DNA from: JAZKBN01 sp040388605
Lineage (GTDB): Bacteria; Bacteroidota; Bacteroidia; Cytophagales; Flexibacteraceae
NCBI GenBank assembly: GCA_040388605.1
Contig: JAZKBN010000018.1
Coordinates: 139,553-203,552 of the forward strand
Length of the DNA: 64,000 nucleotides
Direction: 5' to 3'
Positions 16,419 to 23,305 of the stretch are shown here, piece by piece. The position numbers and the translations under genes were made by a program. Every line of letters starts with the position of its first letter. The first letter of the stretch is position 1. The notes under the pieces were generated by a model. It was not told where the DNA came from and searched no databases. It saw nothing but the letters and a program-made list of their open reading frames with translations.

Positions 16419-17560
16419 GTCTTGGCATCATCAAGCGTAATGCGGTTGCCGCCCATAATTACGAGGCGTTCAATTACGTTGCGCAGCTCCCTGATATTAC
16501 CTGTCCAGCTGAGGTTTTGCAGCCAGGCAAGCGCCTGCGGAGCCATAGATGATGGCGCCACCCCGTATTCCGATGCTATATCGCGCAGGAACTTATCTAC
16601 CAGCAGGGGTATATCATCGCGGCGTTCGGTAAGTGGCGGAACGTGTATAAGAATCACGCTCAGGCGGTGGTAAAGGTCTTCCCGGAAACGGCCTTCGGCT
16701 ATTTCCTTTTTAAGGTCTTTGTTGGTGGCGGCTATTATGCGCACATCCACAACAATCTCCTTATCTCCGCCCACGCGGGCTATTTTGCTTTCCTGCAAAG
16801 CCCGTAAAACCTTGGCCTGTGCCGATAGGCTCATGTCGCCTATTTCATCAAGGAAAAGCGTCCCCTTATCGGCCTGCTCAAACTTGCCTATGTGCTGCCG
16901 AACCGCCGATGTAAAGCTGCCCTTCTCGTGCCCGAAAAGCTCGCTTTCAATTAGCTCACCGGGAATAGCGGCGCAGTTTACCACCACAAGCGTATGATTG
17001 CTTCGGTTGCTGCCCTGGTGCAAAGCCCTTGCCACGAGCTCCTTACCGCTTCCGTTCGGCCCGGTAATGAGTACGCGGGCCTCGGTGGGGCCCACTTTCT
17101 CAATGGCCTTACGTACCCGTTCAATGGCGGCAGATTGCCCTACAATTTCGCTCTGCTTCGTAATCTGCTGCTTCAGCGATTTTGTTTCCTGCACCAATGT
17201 TCCCCTGTCTATGGCATTGCGAACGGTTACGAGCAGGCGGTTCAAATCGGGCGGCTTCTGAATAAAATCAAAAGCCCCAAGCTTGGTGGCCTCCACCGCC
17301 GTTTCAATAGTGCCATGCGCCGATACCATGATGAACTGTACATCCTTACGGAGCATGAGCGCCTTTTCGAGCAGGGCCATGCCATCCATGCGGGGCATTT
17401 TAATGTCGCAGAGCACTACATCGTAAGTGTTCTTTTGAATGAGGGCAAAGGCTTCTTCACCGTCTTTGGCTTCTTCAACGTGGTAGTCTTCAAATTCAAG
17501 AATTTCGCGCAGGGTGCTGCGTATAGGCTTGTCGTCGTCTACTATAAGAATATTGGGCAT
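16403..17560 (-). CDS. Sigma-54-dependent response regulator without HTH domain
   Basis: An NtrC-class protein of 385 residues. The receiver (1-120) has DDD at 8-10 and phospho-acceptor Asp52 in LCDIKMPRMDG. The AAA+ domain (about 140-365) has Walker A GPNGSGKE and Walker B GTLFLDEIGD. The sigma-54 contact loop, canonically GAFTGA, reads GSFTSA. The protein ends ITLDDAKTYAPK right after the AAA+ domain, so the Fis-type helix-turn-helix is absent. Short forms of this kind are known in Bacteroidota and in FlgR-like activators, which act without enhancer binding. Because the gene's 3' end overlaps the broken PIN gene, loss of a tail by deletion should also be considered, although the ending looks natural for the short subfamily. 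No cognate kinase is adjacent. Confidence 0.9.
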   Translation of the reverse strand: MPNILIVDDDKPIRSTLREILEFEDYHVEEAKDGEEAFALIQKNTYDVVLCDIKMPRMDGMALLEKALMLRKDVQFIMVSAHGTIETAVEATKLGAFDFIQKPPDLNRLLVTVRNAIDRGTLVQETKSLKQQITKQSEIVGQSAAIERVRKAIEKVGPTEARVLITGPNGSGKELVARALHQGSNRSNHTLVVVNCAAIPGELIESELFGHEKGSFTSAVRQHIGKFEQADKGTLFLDEIGDMSLSAQAKVLRALQESKIARVGGDKEIVVDVRIIAATNKDLKKEIAEGRFREDLYHRLSVILIHVPPLTERRDDIPLLVDKFLRDIASEYGVAPSSMAPQALAWLQNLSWTGNIRELRNVIERLVIMGGNRITLDDAKTYAPK

Positions 17561-17621
17561 CAGGCAGGGAACTGTGTTGGTATCAGCTTAAAAGAGCAAA
17601 GTATGAGGCAAAAGGAGCAAA

Positions 17622-17651
17622 TGCCCGGCTGCCGAAACAGGCAGCCGGGCA
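17622..17651 (-). terminator. Terminator after the GlcD-type oxidase
   Basis: TGCCCGGCTGCC and GGCAGCCGGGCA form a perfect 12-bp stem around a six-base loop, beginning seven bases after the minus-strand stop at 17658. It is followed on that strand by a short T-containing tract. Confidence 0.75.
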
Positions 17652-17657
17652 GAATTA

Positions 17658-19055
17658 TCAGAATATTTTACCGGGGTTCAGTATCCCGTTCGGGTCGAAT
17701 ACCTTTTTGATGCCGCGCATCAGGTTCAGCTGCACATCGCTTACCGCTATGCCGATATATGGTTTCTGCACATAGCCTATGCCGTGCTCCCCGCTGATGG
17801 TTCCGCCGAGGCTTACCACCAATCGGAAAATTTCGGTAATGCCATGGGGCAGGTTGTTGTGCCAGTCTTCATCGCTCATGCCGGCTTTAATAATGTTTAC
17901 GTGCAGGTTCCCATCGCCCGCATGCCCGTAGCACACTGATTTAAAGTTGTACTTAGCGCCTATAGCCTTAACGCCTTTCAGCAATTGCGGCAGGGCGGCG
18001 CGGGGCACCACGGTATCTTCCTCCTTATAAACCGAGTTGTGGCGAACCGCATAGGGAGCCTTGCGCCTGAGCATCCAAAGCGCCTCTTTTTGGTCGGCAG
18101 ATTCACCAAGGAGCACCTCCCCTGTTTCGAAGCGTTCGAGGGCAGCGTAAACGCGTTCGGCATCCTGGTAAAGCAGGTCCATATCGTTACCGTCTACCTC
18201 TATGAGCAGGTGGGCCTGTATGTTTTGGGGCACAACAATGTTGGAGCCGGTATAATCTATGGCCCAGTCTATGGCATCGCGCTCCATAAATTCGAGGCAG
18301 GAAGGCACAATGCCGGCCATAAATATAGCCGATACCGCTTCGCAGGCCTGTTCGGCAGAGGCGAAAGGGACCAGCATAACAAGATTATGCGCAGGGTAAG
18401 GCCGAAGTTTGAAAACAGCCTTGGTAACAATGCCAAGCGTACCTTCAGAGCCTACCATAAGCTGGGTGAGGTTATATCCGGTACTGTATTTCAATACGTT
18501 AGCGCCCGTCCAGATAATTTCACCGGTGGGAAGCACCACTTCAAGGTTCAGCACGTTCTCGCGGGTGGTGCCGTATTTTACGGCTCTTGGTCCGCCGGAG
18601 CTTTGGGCAATGTTGCCGCCGAGGGTGCAGCTGCCCTTGCTGGCCGGGTCTACGGCATAGTACAGGCCAAGCTCCACAACCGCGTTCTGGAAAAACTCGT
18701 TCACCACGCCCGGCTCAACAGTGCCCTGGTGATTCTGAACATCTATATTAATGATACGGTTAAAGCGTTCCATGCTGAGCACAATGCCCTTGTTCACCGG
18801 CAGTGCCGATCCGCTGAGGCCGGTGCCGGCGCCGCGGGCGGTTACGGGAACAAGGTACTCGTTGCAGTATTTCATAATGGCGCTTACCTGCTCGGGGGTG
18901 TCGGGCTTTACCACGAGATCAGGCGGGAAGCTCAGGTCCTCGGTTTCGTCGCGGCCGTAACGGTCCATGGTTTCGGCATCAGAGAATACGTATTCTGCGC
19001 CTACAATGGCGCGCATGGCATCGGCTATACTGCTGCCGCTCATTACATCGTTCAT
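17658..19055 (-). CDS. FAD-linked 2-hydroxyacid oxidase (GlcD/D-lactate dehydrogenase type)
   Basis: A 465-residue flavoprotein that oxidises an alpha-hydroxyacid such as glycolate or D-lactate. The PCMH-type FAD-binding domain (about 35-215) shows ARGAGTGLSGSALPV and the DPASKGSCTLGGNIAQSSGG block. The C-terminal FAD-oxidase domain shows CYGHAGDGNLHVN and TISGEHGIGYVQKP, where the histidines line the active site. Length and order match single-subunit GlcD homologues; no separate glcE or glcF is adjacent. The substrate cannot be decided from sequence. It is divergent from the NlpC/P60 gene, and its terminator lies at 17622-17651. Confidence 0.88.
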   Translation of the reverse strand: MNDVMSGSSIADAMRAIVGAEYVFSDAETMDRYGRDETEDLSFPPDLVVKPDTPEQVSAIMKYCNEYLVPVTARGAGTGLSGSALPVNKGIVLSMERFNRIINIDVQNHQGTVEPGVVNEFFQNAVVELGLYYAVDPASKGSCTLGGNIAQSSGGPRAVKYGTTRENVLNLEVVLPTGEIIWTGANVLKYSTGYNLTQLMVGSEGTLGIVTKAVFKLRPYPAHNLVMLVPFASAEQACEAVSAIFMAGIVPSCLEFMERDAIDWAIDYTGSNIVVPQNIQAHLLIEVDGNDMDLLYQDAERVYAALERFETGEVLLGESADQKEALWMLRRKAPYAVRHNSVYKEEDTVVPRAALPQLLKGVKAIGAKYNFKSVCYGHAGDGNLHVNIIKAGMSDEDWHNNLPHGITEIFRLVVSLGGTISGEHGIGYVQKPYIGIAVSDVQLNLMRGIKKVFDPNGILNPGKIF

Positions 19056-19151
19056 TTCAAATTGTGCCCCGGTAAAATTCCAAAGGCCATCTTAATGTAT
19101 ATAATACAGGTTTTTTCTTAGCTTCATACCCGGAAACGCGCGCACCCCGAA

Positions 19152-19724
19152 ATGACAACAAGGCAACACCATTTTTACCGGGCAATAAGGCTTTTTCTTA
19201 TGCTGATGCTTGCATTTGCTGTTTTGCTGCCGGCATGCCGAAGCAAAAAGAAAGCGAGAAAAGCCAAACAGGTGCATGCAAAGGTACGCAAAAAAGGCGG
19301 AGCCAAAACCCCCGAAGCTGCCGCAGATTTACCCCACGGCAAACCCGGCGACGTGATTAAAGCAGCCCGTTCCTACCTGGGCACCCCTTACAAATCGGCG
19401 GGGGACAGCAGGTTGGGTATGGATTGCTCGGGGCTGGTAATTACCTCTTTTGCGGCAGCGAATATCAGCCTTCCAAGGAACTCGGCGCTTCAGGCGGAAA
19501 CGGGCAGCCAGGTAGATAAAAGCCGGCTAAAACCCGGCGACCTGCTCTTTTTCTCCGACAGCAAAATAGGTCGGGGCATTACGCACGTAGGCATAGTTAC
19601 CGAGGTTAAAAGCGACGATATTCGCTTTATTCATGCCAGCGGCAAGCTGGGCGTGGTGGAGGTAAGCTTTAATGTAAGCTATTTTCAGAAGACATTTACC
19701 AAGGCTGTTCGGCCTGATTGGTAG
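19152..19724 (+). CDS. NlpC/P60 (C40) cell-wall hydrolase lipoprotein
   Basis: A 190-residue peptidoglycan endopeptidase of the NlpC/P60 family, which cleaves stem peptides in the periplasm. The signal ends with a lipobox LLPAC (Cys29), so it is probably outer-membrane anchored. A very basic Lys/Arg-rich linker (31-53) follows, which may bind wall polymers. The catalytic domain (about 65-190) has Cys92 in MDCSGLV, His145 in THVGIV and His161 in FIHASG, a complete triad. Typical family length for single-domain members. It stands alone, divergent from the GlcD-type gene. Confidence 0.92.
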   Translation: MTTRQHHFYRAIRLFLMLMLAFAVLLPACRSKKKARKAKQVHAKVRKKGGAKTPEAAADLPHGKPGDVIKAARSYLGTPYKSAGDSRLGMDCSGLVITSFAAANISLPRNSALQAETGSQVDKSRLKPGDLLFFSDSKIGRGITHVGIVTEVKSDDIRFIHASGKLGVVEVSFNVSYFQKTFTKAVRPDW

Positions 19725-19796
19725 GTACTTATGAATTAATATAAAGTATTTAGGCAGTAAGCATAAACATCGGCAGGCTAATTGCGTTTTATTTAT

Positions 19797-19838
19797 TGCA
19801 ACAGCGTTGCATAACCATAGAACTTTACCCTATCTTTG
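19797..19838 (+). promoter_or_regulatory. Palindromic operator overlapping the MerC promoter
   Basis: TGCAAC-agc-GTTGCA is a perfect 15-base palindrome at 19797-19811. TATCTTTG at 19831-19838 is an exact -7 box. The GTTG at 19806-19809 inside the palindrome lies 21 bases upstream, the right spacing for a -33 TTTG element with one mismatch. A repressor on the palindrome would block the promoter. The -7 box ends four bases before the ATG at 19843, so the mRNA is probably leaderless or nearly so. MerC genes in this phylum often accompany Fur/Zur-family regulators, which makes a metal-responsive repressor a reasonable guess. Confidence 0.6.
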
Positions 19839-19842
19839 TAAT

Positions 19843-20208
19843 ATGAAATCAGATGCAGTCGGCCTGTTACTATCGGTGCTTTGCGGAATACATTGCCTGG
19901 CGCTGCCGGTAGCTATGTCTGTAATGCCCGTGCTCGGCGATTCTGTACTGATGAGCCATACAACCGAGCATGTTATCCTGGCTGTCGGCTTCCTGTTCGG
20001 GGCTTATGTTTTTATACGTGATTATCAGCACCATAAGCTGCGCCTGCCGGTATTACTTTTTTTAAGCGGAATGGGCATCGTAATCATGCGTGAGCTGGGT
20101 ATTACAGATTTGCCGGCCATGCTGCTTACCATTCTCGGCAGCGGATTGAGCATTGCAGCTTTCGTGGTGAATTATAAGCACCGGAAAGCCTGTAGCCACA
20201 ATCATTAA
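19843..20208 (+). CDS. MerC-domain membrane protein
   Basis: A 121-residue inner-membrane protein with four hydrophobic segments and the MerC signature CGIHCLALPV (Cys14 and Cys18) in the first one. MerC proteins were described as mercuric-ion transporters, but in Bacteroidota they usually occur outside mer operons and seem tied to general metal homeostasis. The C-terminal tail CSHNH could bind metal. I chose ATG 19843, not TTG 19807, because the promoter box ends just before it. No merA, merR or other metal gene is adjacent. Confidence 0.85.
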   Translation: MKSDAVGLLLSVLCGIHCLALPVAMSVMPVLGDSVLMSHTTEHVILAVGFLFGAYVFIRDYQHHKLRLPVLLFLSGMGIVIMRELGITDLPAMLLTILGSGLSIAAFVVNYKHRKACSHNH

Positions 20209-20235
20209 TCGGGGGAATTACCTTCTTTAATTTCT

Positions 20236-20243
20236 TATCTTTG
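20236..20243 (+). promoter_or_regulatory. Bacteroidota -7 promoter box
   Basis: TATCTTTG is an exact TAnnTTTG match 19 bases before the ATG at 20263. No clear -33 TTTG is seen. Confidence 0.5.
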
Positions 20244-20262
20244 GGGCATAAACAACATCCCC

Positions 20263-20487
20263 ATGAGCGAAGATATACTTGTAGTAAAAGATTCTAACGG
20301 CAACGTACTTAAAGACGGCGATACAGTAGTCTTAATAAAAGACCTGAAAGTAAAAGGTACCACCATGACCATTAAAAAAGGTACCACCGTTAAGAAAATT
20401 CGCCTCACCGAAGATGCCGATGAAGTGGATTGCAGGGTGAACGGGACGGCGATTGTGCTGAGGACGGAGTTTTTAAAGAAGGGGTAG
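20263..20487 (+). CDS. PhnA/YjdM C-terminal-domain small protein
   Basis: A 74-residue protein matching the C-terminal domain of PhnA/YjdM: VKDSNGNVLKDGDTVVLIKDL and LKVKGTTMTIKKGTTVKKI are the typical beta-strand blocks. The N-terminal zinc ribbon of full-length YjdM (about 110 residues) is absent, as in many Bacteroidota forms. Despite the name, the family is not shown to act on phosphonates here, and no phn genes are present. Cytoplasmic, with its own promoter. Confidence 0.85.
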   Translation: MSEDILVVKDSNGNVLKDGDTVVLIKDLKVKGTTMTIKKGTTVKKIRLTEDADEVDCRVNGTAIVLRTEFLKKG

Positions 20488-20549
20488 GGGACCCATATCC
20501 TTTTTGAAAACATAGATTTAAAAGCGTAAATAGTAACAGGTCAATAACA

Positions 20550-21641
20550 CTACTTGCCTTCAATACTACTTTTAGCCTTTTCAAATAGCTGAATATAATA
20601 GTCACTATTTCCAGCAATTTTCATACTGCCAATTTCCAAATATTGCTTAACAACAATAGCATCCAGCGATTTACCAGCCAAAAAATGTAAATAGTGAAAC
20701 AAAGCAATACTTGACACCAATTCATCTATTGGAAATCCATCAATTAGAATTTTTATAAATTCAAAAAAAAGTACTTTATCCACATCTAAACTATCAGTAA
20801 GTTGCTTTACAGTTTTAATTTTAAAAAAATAAAGCTTTTCCACGAACCCATCAAGCATATCTCCTGAATCCACAAATTTGCAGTGCGTAATATCCTGAAT
20901 TATTTGACGCGCTTGAATTAAAACTTCATTTTGACTATTAAAATAAAATAAGGATATTTGATCCAAAGTAACGTCTTCTGGCTTTGTTTTTATCTCATTG
21001 CCAATTTTGTCCTTATAGTCCTTAAGCGCTTCTTTTAAACGTACAAACTCAATATCAGCAATTTCAAGCAGTGCAGCTATTCTATTAAAATTTCGAATAT
21101 ATCTGTCAGGAATATCATATTCTGTTTTATATCCTAACCCATGCTCTATTTCTGCCCATGCATGCTGTAAAATAGTTCTTATTTGAATTTCACATTTCAA
21201 ATCCACATATCCACTGTATTCTCTTAGAGCTGTTCTAGCATTATTCAATGAAACAATCAAATGAAGGGATCTATAACCAAATTGATCCTTTTCCAAATTC
21301 CGTTTATCTGAAGAATTTTCCAAATCAACTTTAAATTCATTCTGAATTATTTCAGCTACACCATCAATATCACTATCCAAATACGATATTATACGTATAC
21401 CAACTATATCTGTAATTGTATCAATTGAAGTGTATTTCAAATCACTATCAATCTTTTTTGATAAACTATCATATGCTTTAGTCCTTCCATATGTATCTAA
21501 TATTTTATAGTTTGTCGGCCTAAGTAGATCTGTAATAAGATTTATTACTCGATCCTTAAAAGAATCAAAAACTTCTTTGTTACTAAGAAAATCGGAAAGA
21601 ATTCGCTCCTTGTTAGGATTATCTTTTGACTCTAACTTCAT
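20550..21641 (-). CDS. RelA/SpoT-type nucleotidyltransferase protein with C-terminal extension
   Basis: A 363-residue protein with a (p)ppGpp synthetase-like domain at about 30-200. Visible motifs are TDIVGIRII (77-85), FGYRSLHLIV (121-130) and CEIQIRTILQHAWAEIEHGL (150-169), which include the Tyr, His and Glu/Gln/Arg positions of the synthetase site. No HD hydrolase domain precedes it, and the TGS/ACT domains of long RSH enzymes are absent. Residues 200-363 are an unrecognised helical region. The gene is much richer in A+T than its neighbours, pointing to horizontal origin. Small alarmone synthetases, ToxSAS toxins and phage-triggered CapRel proteins share this domain; no antitoxin gene is adjacent. 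Alarmone synthesis versus toxic pyrophosphorylation cannot be decided here. Confidence 0.8.
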   Translation of the reverse strand: MKLESKDNPNKERILSDFLSNKEVFDSFKDRVINLITDLLRPTNYKILDTYGRTKAYDSLSKKIDSDLKYTSIDTITDIVGIRIISYLDSDIDGVAEIIQNEFKVDLENSSDKRNLEKDQFGYRSLHLIVSLNNARTALREYSGYVDLKCEIQIRTILQHAWAEIEHGLGYKTEYDIPDRYIRNFNRIAALLEIADIEFVRLKEALKDYKDKIGNEIKTKPEDVTLDQISLFYFNSQNEVLIQARQIIQDITHCKFVDSGDMLDGFVEKLYFFKIKTVKQLTDSLDVDKVLFFEFIKILIDGFPIDELVSSIALFHYLHFLAGKSLDAIVVKQYLEIGSMKIAGNSDYYIQLFEKAKSSIEGK

Positions 21642-21669
21642 ATAAAAACTATTAACAATTTACATTAAT

Positions 21670-21697
21670 AAAAGGCAGCTTGTAACAGCTGCCTTTT
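21670..21697. terminator. Terminator after rfbB
   Basis: AAAAGGCAGCT and AGCTGCCTTTT form a perfect 11-bp stem around a six-base loop, 17 bases past the minus-strand stop of rfbB. T runs occur on both strands, so it can work in either direction. Confidence 0.85.
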
Positions 21698-21713
21698 CCT
21701 TTCGAAGGGATTC

Positions 21714-22769
21714 CTACCCCTCATACATCTTACTATAATACTGCTGATAGCTCCCCGAGGTTACACCCTCAAGCCACTCAGTATTTTCCAGGTACCAGTC
21801 AACGGTTTTTTCCATTCCTTCTTCAAACTGCAGGCTTGGCTCCCAGCCGAGCTCTTTCATTATCTTATTGGCATCTATGGCATAACGGAGATCGTGACCG
21901 GCGCGGTCTTTTACGTAAGTAATCAGCTTGGCAGAATCGCCTTCGGGGCGGTTGAGCTTCTTATCCATTACGCGGCAGAGCAGGTTTACAATGTCTATGT
22001 TCTTCCACTCGTTAAAGCCGCCAATGTTATAAGTTTCGCCCACCTTGCCTTTATGGTACACGCTGTCGATAGCGCGGGCATGGTCTACCACGAAAAGCCA
22101 ATCGCGTATGTTCTCGCCTTTGCCGTAAACGGGCAGGGGTTTGTGGTTAATGATGTTGTGAATCATTAATGGCAGCAATTTCTCGGGGAACTGGTTGGGT
22201 CCGTAGTTGTTGCTGCAATTGGTAATGATTACCGGCATTTTGTAAGTATTGTAATATGCCCTCACAAAATGGTCAGAGCCGGCCTTAGAGGCGCTGTACG
22301 GGCTTTGCGGATCGTAAGAAGTGGTTTCCAGGAAAAAGTCCTCGGGGTTGTGCAGGCTGCCGTAAACCTCGTCGGTACTTACGTGGTAGAAGAGGTGGGC
22401 ATGCAGATCATCGCTCCAGGCTTTTTTGGCGGAGTTCAGCAGGTTAACGGTACCTACTATATTGGTCATTACAAAAGCAAGCGGGTTGCTTATGCTGCGG
22501 TCCACATGCGATTCTGCTGCCAGGTGAATAACGCCCTCGAAATTATGCTCGGTAAACAGGGCATCAAGGTAGGCGGCATCATTTATATCGCCTTTCAGGA
22601 AGGTGTAATTGGGGGCATCTTCAATATCAGTCAGGTTGGCAAGGTTACCTGCGTAGGTAAGGGCATCCAGGTTGAAGATGTGGTATTCAGGGTACTTGTT
22701 TACAAACAACCGCACCACGTGCGAGCCGATGAAGCCGGCTCCGCCGGTGATAAGGATCTTTTTGTGCAT
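21714..22769 (-). CDS. rfbB: dTDP-glucose 4,6-dehydratase
   Basis: RfbB (RmlB) converts dTDP-glucose to dTDP-4-keto-6-deoxyglucose, the second step toward dTDP-rhamnose and other deoxysugars. The NAD-binding motif GGAGFIG is at 9-15, the catalytic Thr-Asp-Glu at 132-134 (STDEVYGS) and the YxxxK motif at 158-162 (YSASK). The length of 351 is normal. I chose the Met at 22769, not 22817, since the GGAGFIG motif then begins nine residues in. TATTTTGC just upstream may be a -7 box. rmlA, rmlC and rmlD are not adjacent. Confidence 0.95.
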   Translation of the reverse strand: MHKKILITGGAGFIGSHVVRLFVNKYPEYHIFNLDALTYAGNLANLTDIEDAPNYTFLKGDINDAAYLDALFTEHNFEGVIHLAAESHVDRSISNPLAFVMTNIVGTVNLLNSAKKAWSDDLHAHLFYHVSTDEVYGSLHNPEDFFLETTSYDPQSPYSASKAGSDHFVRAYYNTYKMPVIITNCSNNYGPNQFPEKLLPLMIHNIINHKPLPVYGKGENIRDWLFVVDHARAIDSVYHKGKVGETYNIGGFNEWKNIDIVNLLCRVMDKKLNRPEGDSAKLITYVKDRAGHDLRYAIDANKIMKELGWEPSLQFEEGMEKTVDWYLENTEWLEGVTSGSYQQYYSKMYEG

Positions 22770-23305
22770 GGAAAAGAAGGTAATTCCGCTGCAAAATAAA
22801 TCAAAATAAGGATGCAAGGGAGCAATAATTTAGATCACCACCATGCAAACAGGCCCGGATGTAACAACAGCCGATAATTTTCCACACCGGGTAATGGTTT
22901 TTGCCAGATGATCTGCACATTTCCGACCGATATTTAAACCAAAATTAAGTTACGATTTGAGCTTCCGCTGATGCTTGTTTAACGCCTTTGCGCTTTCAGT
23001 AAACAACCGTATAAACGTGTGTTATTTTTCCGTTCAAAATTTGCACTAATTGAACTATATGTATTCCGGATTTAAATGATACTATTTTACACTTTTTAAA
23101 GAAAATACTGTGTAAAAAATTCCCCAATTATGTATAAATACGGGGATTGGGCACTCCCGGGACACTATTTTTACAAGATTCAAAAAAGGGCACGGTTTTT
23201 AACTTTACCCATAAATACTGCCCGGGTAAGCGAATAAAATACGTACCATTATGTTATATTATAAAAATACCTACATTGGCAGCGTCTACACTCATTTAAC
23301 CACCT
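22770..23305. other. Intergenic regulatory region before the polysaccharide locus
   Basis: A divergent-promoter region of 536 bases between rfbB and susC. It holds the inverted repeat at 23085-23117. The best -7 candidate for susC is TAACTTTA at 23200-23207, one mismatch from consensus and without a -33 TTTG. No gene, riboswitch or RNA gene is recognised. Confidence 0.5.
23085..23117. promoter_or_regulatory. Candidate operator upstream of susC
   Basis: TTTTACAC at 23085-23092 and GTGTAAAA at 23110-23117 are a perfect 8-bp inverted repeat with a 17-base spacer. The half-sites are one or two helical turns apart, as for a dimeric regulator. It lies about 190 bases before susC. Confidence 0.4.

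Noticed and set aside
17985..19121. 378-codon plus-strand frame
   Set aside because: Antisense to the GlcD-type oxidase, whose conserved motifs fix the coding strand.
19843..20208. Mercury-resistance operon
   Set aside because: MerC alone is present, with no merA, merT, merP or merR.
20263..20487. Phosphonate utilisation gene
   Set aside because: The PhnA name is historical; only its C-terminal domain is present and no phn genes are near.
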